A stretch of 37,046 nucleotides of DNA from Lujinxingiaceae bacterium (GTDB lineage Bacteria > Myxococcota_A > Bradymonadia > Bradymonadales > Bradymonadaceae), in assembly GCA_013697635.1 (NCBI GenBank), contig JACCWM010000153.1, positions 1 to 37,046 of the forward strand. Reading direction: 5' to 3'. Position numbers and translations under genes: made by a program. Positions 1-10,947 of the stretch are shown piece by piece (position 1 is the stretch's first letter; the number at the start of each line of letters is the position of its first letter). Below the pieces are notes generated by a model. The model did not search any database. It saw nothing but the letters and a program-made list of their open reading frames with translations, and had not been told where the DNA came from.

Positions 1-2176
<2,176 letters not shown>

Positions 2177-2371
2177 CGTGAAGCTCCAAAAAGCGTCGGG
2201 CGGGTAAAACAGGCAAAATCATCACAGGCGCGATGCACTTCAATATTCGGGCCAGCACGTGCAACTCGGCCAACACCAGATTTTTGGCGGGTCTTTGCGA
2301 CGACAAAGATGGTGTGTGGCTAGTGGAGTTGCCGCTCAAAGTGGCAACAAAAGCCGCCTCCGAGCAAGCCG

Positions 2372-3007
2372 CTACTCTTCTTCTTGGACGCGCATACGCA
2401 CGGCCAGGCGCATGCCGGGCTTGAGCAGTCCAGAGCGCGCGACTTCGATCGGAACGATCAGGCAGCTCTGGTGGTCCACTTCAACGACGAACTCGAGCCA
2501 TCCATCGGCGCCAAGATCGAGGCCCGCAACACGAAGGGTCTGAGCCTGCAAGGCTTTGCGTGAGACCTCGTGCGTGCGGCTGTCGCTCAATTGGGCATTG
2601 AGCGAGTTCGTATTGAGTACTTTGGTATGGGCGTCGTTGACGATCAGCTCGGGCCGGGTGGCGTTGATGGCCGAAAGAATCTCGGTCGGCTTGCCGGTGT
2701 GGCGGGCATCGAACTCGGCGCGTGCGTGGGCGAGCACCGAGGTGCGATTGATCACCTCGGTGGGATCTTCGGCGATGGCCTCGGACTTGGTCTTAAGTCC
2801 ATGCTCCTCGCCGCCCCAGTGATCATCGGGCTCGCCATTCAAGGTCGGCTCGTCGTCGATCATCGCACGAATATCGAGCGCTGGCATGCGCTGTGTGTCA
2901 CTGTCATCATGCTCAGACACCGCGGGCCGCTGAAGCGTGGGGGCGTCGCTGAGCGTCTCGTTGGCCTGAAGATGTTTGGCGCTGCGGCTGTAATCTTGAT
3001 CGGACAT
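2372..3007 (-). CDS. Hypothetical acidic protein with repeated P-T motifs
   Basis: A 211-residue protein with no signal peptide or membrane segment, so probably cytoplasmic. I do not recognise the family. Residues 1-150 are polar, acidic and probably disordered, with repeated Pro-Thr sites in acidic surroundings (DAPTLQRP, DEPTLNGE, DPTEVINR, KPTEILSA). Residues 155-211 look like a compact beta-rich domain (LRVAGLDLG, then WLEFVVEVD, then a final basic/acidic strand). The ATG at 3007 is preceded by a GGGAAG-type ribosome site. A possible promoter lies upstream with TTGTCA at 3088-3093 and a weak -10. It is divergent from the RND operon. The PT motifs could be kinase target sites bound by FHA domains such as those encoded at 9041, but nothing in the sequence proves it. 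Confidence 0.75.
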   Translation of the reverse strand: MSDQDYSRSAKHLQANETLSDAPTLQRPAVSEHDDSDTQRMPALDIRAMIDDEPTLNGEPDDHWGGEEHGLKTKSEAIAEDPTEVINRTSVLAHARAEFDARHTGKPTEILSAINATRPELIVNDAHTKVLNTNSLNAQLSDSRTHEVSRKALQAQTLRVAGLDLGADGWLEFVVEVDHQSCLIVPIEVARSGLLKPGMRLAVRMRVQEEE

Positions 3008-3206
3008 GCAGCTTCCCGGGTGTTAGGTATGAACTCTGAAGGGGGTCTCTAGCGTCAGTTTGGCGTAATTGAGCTTTCAATGCAACCTGACAACAGCCGA
3101 CACTTCGAAGGCAGGCCGCTTGCGCGCAAAAAAGCCGGATGCTGAATATTTTCGAAAGTCGTGGTGTTGAAACACCCGTCAAATCAAGCTGCCATGCAGG
3201 GAATCG

Positions 3207-4520
3207 ATGTCTGGACGTACAAATCCCGTTGTGTTGAGTCATGTTCTCATCACTGTTGCCACCGCCATTTTGTTGGCTCCTGTCGCGTTTGCCCAGGAAG
3301 TTTCAACCCAATCGGCGACTTCTCTAACCCTGTCCGAAGCGCTCGTGCTCGTCGAGGCACACAACGAGGAGTGGGAGTTGACCGAGCTGCAGATTCGCCG
3401 CAGCCAGGCGGCGCGCCGCGAGGCCCGGGCAGCGCTGCTGCCCCAGCTGAGCGCCTCGGCCAGCGTGACGCGAAACGGTGGCGTCGAAGAGTCCGTGGTC
3501 GCCGGCCAGATCGTGCGCCAGCGCTACGATTGGGGCACCGGCTTGAGCGCCTCGATCGTGCTCTTCGATGGGCCGCGCTATCCGCTGTATTCGCGAAGCG
3601 GCGAGCTCGTGGAGCTCTCGCGGGTGGAGGCGAGTTGGCGCCGCCACGTGCTGCGCCTGGAGACCGAGCAGACCTTCTACGTGTTGGCGGCCTCGCAACG
3701 TGAGGTCGAGATCGCCCAGCAGGCCGTCGAGCTTCGCCAGGCGTACCTGGAGCGAGCCGAGGCGATGCTTGCCGCGGACATGGCGATCGGACTCGATGTT
3801 GCCCGCGCGCGCACGGAGTTGCTCGAAGCCCAACAGCGCGTGCTCGAAGCGCGCGCCAACCTTGGCAACGCCTCCGACTCGCTCTCGGTGCTCATCGGCC
3901 ATGCCGATTCACGTGCGCTGGTGGCACGCTTGCCCGAGTTCGCCGCACAGACGCCACCCGATGTGGCCCGGGGCCAGCTCGCCGATCGCGCCGATTTCGT
4001 TGCGCAGAGCCACGCGATCGCGGCTGCGCGCTACGCCCATGATGCCATCTGGTGGGGGCTACTGCCGCGCCTGGATCTTCGGGCTGACTGGCGCGTGGGC
4101 CAGGCCTCGGTCTTCAACCCTGAGGGCACCGCCTGGTCGATGACGCTGGCGCTGACCTGGTTGCTCTATGACGGTGGTGCGCGTTATGCGCGCGCCGACG
4201 CAGCCCAGGTCGAGATCCGCGAGCGCACGCTCGTGCTCGAGCGAAGCGTGCGCCGGGCAAACGCCGAGCTCACCACGGCGCTTCGCGACTGGCAGCTCGC
4301 TGTGGCCTCGATCGCTGTGGCCAACGAGCAGATTCTGGCCGCCACCGAAGCCTACGAGGTCGCTCAGGCCCGCTTCGAGTCTGGCCTTGCGACGAGCATC
4401 GAGGTGATCGACGCTTCACAAGCCTTGTTTCGCGCCGAGATGGCGCGCAATCAAACACAGCTTCGCGCCTTGTTGGCCACCTCGCGCTACCGTTATCTGG
4501 AAGCGATCGACCTACAATGA
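3207..4520 (+). CDS. TolC-family outer membrane efflux protein
   Basis: A 437-residue outer membrane channel protein, the exit duct of a tripartite RND pump. A signal peptide covers residues 1-29 (cleavage after AFA, before QEV). The body has the two-fold helical repeat of the TolC/OEP family: long coiled-coil stretches rich in Ala, Arg, Glu and Gln (about 45-75, 145-215, 330-430), and the C-terminal ending FESGLATSIEVIDASQAL, which is typical of the family's last helix. Length is normal for the family. The ATG start follows AGGGA at 3198-3202. It is the first gene of an operon with the adaptor (24 bases downstream) and the permease. It may export drugs, solvents, metals or lipids; the substrate cannot be read from the sequence. 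Confidence 0.93.
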   Translation: MSGRTNPVVLSHVLITVATAILLAPVAFAQEVSTQSATSLTLSEALVLVEAHNEEWELTELQIRRSQAARREARAALLPQLSASASVTRNGGVEESVVAGQIVRQRYDWGTGLSASIVLFDGPRYPLYSRSGELVELSRVEASWRRHVLRLETEQTFYVLAASQREVEIAQQAVELRQAYLERAEAMLAADMAIGLDVARARTELLEAQQRVLEARANLGNASDSLSVLIGHADSRALVARLPEFAAQTPPDVARGQLADRADFVAQSHAIAAARYAHDAIWWGLLPRLDLRADWRVGQASVFNPEGTAWSMTLALTWLLYDGGARYARADAAQVEIRERTLVLERSVRRANAELTTALRDWQLAVASIAVANEQILAATEAYEVAQARFESGLATSIEVIDASQALFRAEMARNQTQLRALLATSRYRYLEAIDLQ

Positions 4521-4544
4521 TGACCCGCAACCCAAAGTACGCTC

Positions 4545-5735
4545 ATGATTCGAAAATGCCTTTATTTGATCGCCGCCGGCTTGCTCGTCGCCACCGTGGG
4601 ATGCTCGGCTGATAGCGCGGAGGGCAAGGCTGGTGGCGGCGCCGGCAAGAAGCGCGGCGGGCCGTCGAACTCGATCACCGTTGTGCAGACGATCGCCGTC
4701 GAGGTCGGGCCTTTTTCCGTGGTGGGCGACTACGCCGGCGAGTTCCAATCCGAGGGCATGTCACAGCTGTCGGCCGATACGGCCGGGCGCGTGATCGCCG
4801 TGGATGCTCACGTGGGCGATACCGTCACGCGCGGGCAAGTCCTGGCCGAGATCGATCCGCTACCCCACCAGCAGCGCATCCGCGAGTATCAGGCCTCCGT
4901 GCAGATGGCCACGGCCGGCCTGGCCGAGAGCCGGGTTCAGTTGGCCAATCTCAAATCCGATCTGGCCCGGCGCCAACCGCTGCTCGATCGCCAGATGATC
5001 ACCGCCCGCGAGATCGAAAACCTCGAGGCCGGCGTGGCCGCCGCCGAGCAGCGCGTGGCTGTGGCTCAGGCCACGATCGAGCAAAGCCGTGCGCGCCTGC
5101 TCTCGGCCCAGGAAGACCTTCGAAACACCAAGATCAAGTCGCCCTTTGACGGGCGCATCGCCGAGCGTTTCGTCGACCGGGGCACCTACGTCACGCCCAA
5201 TCAGCCGGTGTTTCGGGTGATCGACGACAGCGATATCTATTTGACCGTGCGCCTGCCCGAGCGCGACGCCGGGCGGGTGAGCAAGGATATGACGGTCGAC
5301 ATACGCGTCGCCGCGCTGGGCAGCCGACCACAGGCTGGACGGGTCAAGCGCATTGCGCCCGCCCTCGATCCGGCTACGCGAAGCCTGCGCGTTGATATCA
5401 CGCTCGACGAGGATCATCCGGCGCTCAAGCCGGGTATGTTTGCGCGCGTCCAATTCGAGCTCGGTGCGCGCGAGCGGGCCATGTCGCTTCCCAATCAGGC
5501 CCTGCTCAAGGAGCGCGATGGCACGCCCTTTGTCTGGCGCGTGCAAGACGAAAAGGCCGAAAAGGTCACGGTCGTTCCCGATTTGATCGGGCGCGAGCGC
5601 ACCGAGATCGTCGAGGGCCTCGCGCCCGGTGACCTGATCGTGTTGCGCGGCCAGGAGCGCCTGCGCCCGGGCGCCAGCGTGCGCGACCTGGCGCAACCGG
5701 CGACGCCGGCCAAGAGCGCTCCGAGGACGCCATGA
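4545..5735 (+). CDS. RND efflux periplasmic adaptor (membrane fusion lipoprotein)
   Basis: A 396-residue membrane fusion protein joining the inner-membrane RND pump to the TolC-like channel. A lipoprotein signal peptide ends at Cys20 (ATVGC), so it should be anchored by lipid. In order: beta-barrel/lipoyl half-motif at 70-105 (GRVIAVDAHVGDTVTRGQ), a helical hairpin at about 110-190 with heptad-like Leu/Ala/Gln pattern, the second lipoyl half (IKSPFDGRIAERFVDRGTYV, about 199-218), then beta-barrel and membrane-proximal domains. The lipoyl halves and KSPFDG are standard for the HlyD/AcrA family. Its stop codon overlaps the start of the permease by four bases (ATGA), which suggests translational coupling. 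Confidence 0.95.
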   Translation: MIRKCLYLIAAGLLVATVGCSADSAEGKAGGGAGKKRGGPSNSITVVQTIAVEVGPFSVVGDYAGEFQSEGMSQLSADTAGRVIAVDAHVGDTVTRGQVLAEIDPLPHQQRIREYQASVQMATAGLAESRVQLANLKSDLARRQPLLDRQMITAREIENLEAGVAAAEQRVAVAQATIEQSRARLLSAQEDLRNTKIKSPFDGRIAERFVDRGTYVTPNQPVFRVIDDSDIYLTVRLPERDAGRVSKDMTVDIRVAALGSRPQAGRVKRIAPALDPATRSLRVDITLDEDHPALKPGMFARVQFELGARERAMSLPNQALLKERDGTPFVWRVQDEKAEKVTVVPDLIGRERTEIVEGLAPGDLIVLRGQERLRPGASVRDLAQPATPAKSAPRTP

Positions 5736-8700
5736 ATCTGTCAAAGTTTGCCGTCTATCGGCCGATATTTACCACGATGGTCTTCTTGGTGATCCTGATC
5801 CTCGGTGCCGTCTCCTTTACCCGTTTGCAGGTCGATCTGCTGCCCGAGATCGATTTCCCAAGCCTCTCGGTGACGACCACCTACACCGGTGCCGGACCCG
5901 AAGAGATCGAGACCTTGATCACGCGCCCGATCGAGCAGGCCGTGAGCACCGTGGAGGGTATCGAGAGTCTGGAGGGCTTTTCGGCCGAAGGGCGCAGCCG
6001 CGTGGCGCTGCGCTTTGTCTGGGGAACCAACCTCGACTCGGCGCTCAACGACGTGCGCGCAGCGATCGAGCGCGTCAAGATGCGCCTGCCCGATGAGGCC
6101 GACGATCCGGTCGTCTTCAAGTTCGATCTGAACAGCTTTCCGATCATATTCTTGGCCCTCTCCGGCGAGATGAGCGAGCCGGAGCTGCGCCAGTTGGCCG
6201 AGCGCCAGCTTGCCCCGCGCCTCGAGCGCGTTGAGGGTGTGGCGTCGGTCAACGTGCGCGGCGGCGTCAAGCGCCAGATCCACGTGCTGCTCGATAGCGA
6301 GCGGCTGCGCGCCTACAACCTGGCCGCGGTCAGCGTGGTCGACGCGCTGCGCACCGAGAACCAGAACGTGCCGGCCGGCCAGCTCGAGCAATACGACGAG
6401 AACGTGCTGATCCGTATCCTGGGCGAGAACGTCGATCCGCTCGATCTGCACGACATCATCGTCGCCACCAAGCGCGACGAGGGCGGCCGCCAGGTGCCCG
6501 TCTTCTTACGCGACGTGGCGCGCGTGGTCGACACCTTCGAGGATCCCAACAACATCGTGCGCATCAACGGCGTGCCGGGCATCCGCGTCAGCGTCTCCAA
6601 GCAAAGCGGCGTGAACACTGTCGAGGTCGCCGAACGCGTGCGAAACGAGCTCGTCTTCATCAACCGCGACTACGAAGGGCGCGCCCACCTGGCCCTGATC
6701 AACGACACGTCGGAGTATATCGAGAACTCGATCTCCAACGTGCAGGACTCGGTCTTGGCCGGCGCGGTGCTCGCGATCTTTGTGCTGCTCTTCTTTCTTC
6801 GCAATGTGCGCTCGACCTTGATCATCGCCCTGGGCATCCCGATCTCGATCATCGGCATCTTTACGCTGATGTATTATTTCGACATCACGCTCAACCTGGT
6901 CAGCTTTGGCGGCGTGGCGCTGGGCGTCGGCCTGCTCGTCGACAACGCGATCGTCATCCTCGAGAACATCTACAGAAAACTCGAAGACGGTATCGAGGCC
7001 AAGGAGGCGGCGATCGAGGGCTCGCGCGAGGTCTCGGCGGCGATCATTGCCTCGACGATCACCACGTTGGTCGTCTTCTTGCCCGTGATCTTCTTGACCG
7101 GTTTTGCGGCGATCTTCTTTGGCCAGATGGCCTTCGTGGTCAGCTTTGCGCTGATCTGCTCGTTGGCCGTGGCCCTGACCCTGATTCCGATGCTCTCGTC
7201 GCGCTTTTTGCGCCCGGCGCGCATTTTGGAGACGGCCAACAGCAAAGATCGCGACGTCATCGGGCGCTTCTTGTCCGCCATCGAGAAGACCTATGGCAAC
7301 CTGGTGGACTGGTGCATGTCGCACCCCAAGATCACGCTTTCGGTGGCCCTGGCGCTGCTCGGCGGCGCGCTGGCCCTGGTGCCGATGGTGGGCACCGAGC
7401 TCTTGCCCGAGGAGGACATGAGCGAGGTTGCGATAAGCTTCGAGTTGCCCGTGGGTACGCGCGTCGAGGTCACCGAGCAGGAGATCCAAAAGCTCGAAGC
7501 TCTGATCCCCGAGGCAATCCCCGAGATGGTCAACATGCAGACGATCGTGGGCACGCCCGGCTTCTGGTCGACCTCGGGTGGTGAGACGGCCAGCATCAGC
7601 GCCAAACTCGTGCCTCCGCACCGGCGCACGCGCAGCAGCGAGGAGATCGCGCTGGCGGTTTCGCCCCTGGTCACCAGCCTGGTGCCGGGCGCGATCGTGC
7701 GCGTTCGCGCCGGGGGCGGCCTGTGGATCATGCGCGTCTTGCGCGGTGGCGGGGAACGTCTCGAGGTGCAAGTCTTGGGCTTCGATCTGGCCACGGCCGA
7801 CAGACTTGCCATCGAGGTGCGTGATCGCATGGTCGGCATCGAGGGCATCAGCGGTGCCGACATCAGCCGCAAGGCCGGCGGCAGCGAGGTGCGCGTCATC
7901 CCCGACCGTGAGCGCCTGGCCAGCCTGGGCCTTCAGCCCTCGGTGGTCGCGCGCCAGTTGCAGACCTACATGCAAGGCACACGCGCCACGGTGCTGCGCT
8001 CGGAGGGCGACGAGTTCGACGTGATCGTGCGCCTGCCTCGCTCGGAGCGCGTGGGCACCGATGCCCTCTTGAACGTGCCGATCATCATCCCCGGTGTGGG
8101 CTCGACGATCCTCGGTGACGTCGCCACCCTCGTCGAGGCCGAAGGCCCACTGACCATCGAGCGCGAGAACCAGAGCCGCGTGGTCAAAGTGCGCGCCTTC
8201 ATGACCGGCGAGCGCAATCTGGGCGTGATGACCGCCGAGCTGCGGGAGCGGCTGACCGATATCGAGGTTCCGGGCGACTTCAGCGTCTTGCTCAAAGGCG
8301 AGACCGAGGAGCAGGAGAAGACCTTCGCGGCCCTGCTCATCGGCATTTTGCTGGCCGTCTTGCTCGTCTACATGGTCATGGCCGCCCAGTTCGAGAGCTT
8401 CTTGCACCCGCTTTTCATCATGTTCTCGATTCCCTTTGCCGCCATTGGCGTCATCGTCATGCTCGTTGCCACGGGCACGACCTTCAACATCCAGTCCTTC
8501 ATGGGCTGTATCATGCTCACAGGAATAGTCGTCAACAACGCGATCGTGCTCGTCGACTACATCAATCTCTTGCGAAACGAGCACGGCATGGCCGTGCGCG
8601 AAGCGGTGAGCATGAGCGCGCGTCGCCGGCTTCGCCCGATCCTGATGACCACGGCCACCACGATCCTTGCCCTGACGCCGGTTGCCCTGGGATTGGGCGA

Positions 8701-8854
8701 GGGCGGCGACTCGCAAGCGCCGCTGGCGCGCGCGGTCGTCGGCGGCCTGTTCGTCTCCGGCGCGATTTCATTGCTGATCATTCCCGTGATCTATAACGGT
8801 GTGGAGGGATGGCGCGAGCGAAGAAAGCAGCGTTCGAGCCCGAGCAAGGCGTGA
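5732..8854 (+). CDS. RND efflux permease, HAE-1/AcrB-like
   Basis: A 1040-residue inner-membrane proton-driven efflux pump, normal in length. The first membrane helix is at 11-30. The family motif around TM4 reads GVGLLVDNAIVILENI, with Asp404 followed by Asn405. AcrB has two Asp here; the Asp-Asn form is common in other HAE-1 pumps, so the proton relay relies on the remaining Asp. Large periplasmic loops lie between TM1-TM2 and TM7-TM8, and the second half repeats the fold (about 860-1020, with LTGIVVNNAIVLVDYIN). It ends in a basic tail (WRERRKQRSS). It is the third gene of the operon with the TolC-like protein and adaptor. Substrate unknown. Confidence 0.96.
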   Translation: MNLSKFAVYRPIFTTMVFLVILILGAVSFTRLQVDLLPEIDFPSLSVTTTYTGAGPEEIETLITRPIEQAVSTVEGIESLEGFSAEGRSRVALRFVWGTNLDSALNDVRAAIERVKMRLPDEADDPVVFKFDLNSFPIIFLALSGEMSEPELRQLAERQLAPRLERVEGVASVNVRGGVKRQIHVLLDSERLRAYNLAAVSVVDALRTENQNVPAGQLEQYDENVLIRILGENVDPLDLHDIIVATKRDEGGRQVPVFLRDVARVVDTFEDPNNIVRINGVPGIRVSVSKQSGVNTVEVAERVRNELVFINRDYEGRAHLALINDTSEYIENSISNVQDSVLAGAVLAIFVLLFFLRNVRSTLIIALGIPISIIGIFTLMYYFDITLNLVSFGGVALGVGLLVDNAIVILENIYRKLEDGIEAKEAAIEGSREVSAAIIASTITTLVVFLPVIFLTGFAAIFFGQMAFVVSFALICSLAVALTLIPMLSSRFLRPARILETANSKDRDVIGRFLSAIEKTYGNLVDWCMSHPKITLSVALALLGGALALVPMVGTELLPEEDMSEVAISFELPVGTRVEVTEQEIQKLEALIPEAIPEMVNMQTIVGTPGFWSTSGGETASISAKLVPPHRRTRSSEEIALAVSPLVTSLVPGAIVRVRAGGGLWIMRVLRGGGERLEVQVLGFDLATADRLAIEVRDRMVGIEGISGADISRKAGGSEVRVIPDRERLASLGLQPSVVARQLQTYMQGTRATVLRSEGDEFDVIVRLPRSERVGTDALLNVPIIIPGVGSTILGDVATLVEAEGPLTIERENQSRVVKVRAFMTGERNLGVMTAELRERLTDIEVPGDFSVLLKGETEEQEKTFAALLIGILLAVLLVYMVMAAQFESFLHPLFIMFSIPFAAIGVIVMLVATGTTFNIQSFMGCIMLTGIVVNNAIVLVDYINLLRNEHGMAVREAVSMSARRRLRPILMTTATTILALTPVALGLGEGGDSQAPLARAVVGGLFVSGAISLLIIPVIYNGVEGWRERRKQRSSPSKA

Positions 8855-9040
8855 AGGAAATTGAACAATCAAATTGGCTGTGCTAACTATGAATGCAGGT
8901 GACCCAGACAATTTCGGTCAATGACGTCATCAGCTTGGCCAAACGGGCGTCTTGGGAACTTCACTTTGCGGTTGCGCCAATGCACTCATGCGTTATCCTA
9001 GCTGTTAGGCGAGCCAGAGACCTGCTCCAAGGAAATCTGC
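8855..9040 (+). promoter_or_regulatory. Intergenic region with likely promoter of the FHA gene
   Basis: A 186-base gap between the RND operon and the FHA gene, both rightward. A weak candidate promoter is TTGCGC near 8975 with TATCCT 16 bases later. The ribosome site AAGGAA lies just before the ATG at 9041. A perfect 8-base palindrome TGACGTCA sits near 8922. I see no strong terminator hairpin after the RND operon. Confidence 0.3.
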
Positions 9041-10846
9041 ATGTTCAAGCTCCTGATTGAGGATGACGAAGGCGGCAAAAAGGTAGTTCCCATCATTCGT
9101 GACGAGATCACGATTGGCCGGCAAGAAGGGAACACCATCCGCTTGACCGAGCGCAACGTCTCCCGGCGTCATGGCCGGCTGTTTCGTGAGGATGGTAAAC
9201 TCTTCGTCGAAGAGCTCTCGGCGCGCTATGGCCTCAAGAAAAACGGCAAGCGGCTGGGCAAGCGCGAGGAGTTTCGCGAGGGCGACGTGCTCGTCATCGG
9301 CGACTATCGGCTGACCTTACAGGTCGAGAAGAAGGCTGCGCCGGGGATCAAAGCGCCGCCGGCTGCCGCCCCCGCGCGCGGCGGCTTCAACGACGCCTCC
9401 ACCCAGATCACCAGCCTTGGCGAACTCGAGGGCGCCCCGCGCGAGCGCACGGCCGTGATCCCGGCGATGCCCGCAAAACTCGTGGTGATCTCGAGCAATT
9501 TTGCCGGCCAAGAGTTTCCCTTGAATCGCCAGGAGATGGTCATTGGTCGCGGCGACGACTGCCACATCATCATCGACCATCGCTCGATCTCGACCAAGCA
9601 CGCCAAGATCGTGCGCGAAGACAACACCACCTACAAGATCGTCGACCTCAACAGCAAAAATGGTGTCAAGGTCAGTGGCGACGACTACCGTGCAACCCAC
9701 CTCAAACGCGGTGACGTCGTTGAGCTTGGTCACGTGAAGTTTCGCTTTGTCGAGCCTGGCGAGAACTACGTCTTTACGCCTCAAGCGGCGGGCTTCGACG
9801 ACGAATATGACGCTCCGCCGGCCAAGGGCGGCGTCAAGCCCCTGGCGATCGTCGGTGGACTCTGCGCGGCATTGCTGGTGGGCGGTATCATTTTCATGCT
9901 CTCACAAGGCACATCGGATCCGTCGGGCGCATCAGAGCTTGGGGCCGTAGCCAACGTCGCGCTCGATCCGCCGGCCAAGCCTGGCGAGAGCGACAGCGCG
10001 CCGGGCGATGACCGGCTGGCCAGCGCGCTTGCCAAGGCGCGCGCCGACATCAACGACGGCCAGCTTCAGCGTGCGATTGGCTCACTGGAGTCCGTGCGCG
10101 ATCTCTTCGAGCCCTCGGCAGAGCAGCGCACCGAGATCAGCGAGTTGCTCTCGCAGGCACGCAACGAACAACCCTTTCAGCGTGCGTATGGCCAGGCCAC
10201 CGAGCTAATCCAAGAGGGCAATCACGTCGAGGCGCTGCGTCGCATCGAGACGATCCCCTCGCACTCGCTCTTTCACAAGATGCTCGCCAAGGAGGGGCTG
10301 TCCAATCAAGCGCTCGATGGCGCCGTCGCGCAGGCCCAAAAACAGCTCGATGGCGGTGATGCCCGTGCGGCTCGCAGCTCCGTGGAGCGTGTCGTGGCTT
10401 TCGATGCCAACTTTGAGCCGGCTATCCGGCTTTTGGCGCGCCTCGATCAGCAAGATCGTCAGGCCAGCGTCATGGTCGCCACCCGGCCGACCGACGCTAC
10501 CCGAAAGACCGTCACTGCGCCTCGCGAGAGCGACACGACGGCGACCACCGTCGCCACCAAGCGCGAGCCAGCCACCAAGAAGGCCGCGATCGACCCGGGC
10601 GCTGCCCGCGAGCTCTTCACCAGCGCCGCGCGCAAGGTGGCCAGTGGCGATCCTCGCGGCGCAATCGCCGACTGTCAGGAAGGTCTGCGCGGCGGACACT
10701 TGGCCTGCCATCGTATCCTCGGCGTCGCCTACGGCCAGATCAACGACAACGACAAGGCCTGCAATCATTACCGTCTCTACCTGCGCACCGGCCCCTCCAA
10801 CGCGGGCGGCATCGAGAGCCAGATGACGAAGATGGGCTGCTCCTGA
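9041..10846 (+). CDS. Double-FHA, single-pass membrane protein with TPR-like C-terminus
   Basis: A 601-residue protein likely to read Thr phosphorylation. FHA domain 1 spans about 17-95 (IGRQ at 25-28, SRRH at 41-44). FHA domain 2 spans about 148-237 (IGRG at 168-171, ISTKH at 183-187, the NSKNG turn at 204-208). These hold the Gly-Arg, Ser-x-x-His and Asn residues that contact phosphothreonine in the family. A low-complexity linker separates them. A single membrane helix at 267-288 puts the FHA domains in the cytoplasm and residues 290-601 in the periplasm. The periplasmic part is helical and TPR-like, ending with two Cys (CHRILG and the final CS). The layout resembles signalling scaffolds of Myxococcota that pair with Ser/Thr kinases such as the one at 14746. 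Its target is unknown. Confidence 0.88.
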   Translation: MFKLLIEDDEGGKKVVPIIRDEITIGRQEGNTIRLTERNVSRRHGRLFREDGKLFVEELSARYGLKKNGKRLGKREEFREGDVLVIGDYRLTLQVEKKAAPGIKAPPAAAPARGGFNDASTQITSLGELEGAPRERTAVIPAMPAKLVVISSNFAGQEFPLNRQEMVIGRGDDCHIIIDHRSISTKHAKIVREDNTTYKIVDLNSKNGVKVSGDDYRATHLKRGDVVELGHVKFRFVEPGENYVFTPQAAGFDDEYDAPPAKGGVKPLAIVGGLCAALLVGGIIFMLSQGTSDPSGASELGAVANVALDPPAKPGESDSAPGDDRLASALAKARADINDGQLQRAIGSLESVRDLFEPSAEQRTEISELLSQARNEQPFQRAYGQATELIQEGNHVEALRRIETIPSHSLFHKMLAKEGLSNQALDGAVAQAQKQLDGGDARAARSSVERVVAFDANFEPAIRLLARLDQQDRQASVMVATRPTDATRKTVTAPRESDTTATTVATKREPATKKAAIDPGAARELFTSAARKVASGDPRGAIADCQEGLRGGHLACHRILGVAYGQINDNDKACNHYRLYLRTGPSNAGGIESQMTKMGCS

Positions 10847-10932
10847 GCCCAAAGCGTGCGGAATGACGCCCGGCGCCCGATCGTTTTGAAAGAGCGCCTG
10901 CCAGGGCGCCCTTCAAGCAGACGTTTCCGAGC

Positions 10933-10947
10933 AGGAGAGCGATCATC
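10933..10947 (+). promoter_or_regulatory. Ribosome binding site and possible ATC start for hflX
   Basis: AGGAG at 10933-10937 is followed by two in-frame ATC codons, at 10942 (4-base spacer) and 10945 (7-base spacer). The reading frame continues without a break into HflX. No ATG, GTG or TTG exists in this frame between the upstream stop (TGA 10864-10866) and the TTG at 11068. A good ribosome site exactly where the conserved protein N-terminus begins suggests initiation here at a non-standard codon. Confidence 0.4.

Noticed and set aside
6506-8716. 736-codon open frame on the minus strand inside the RND permease gene
   Set aside because: Antisense shadow of a full-length, well-recognised permease; composition His/Asp/Arg-rich and low complexity, as usual for antisense frames in GC-rich genes.
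8920-8929. TGACGTCA palindrome as an operator
   Set aside because: Only eight bases, single copy in the gap, no second half-site; likely by chance.
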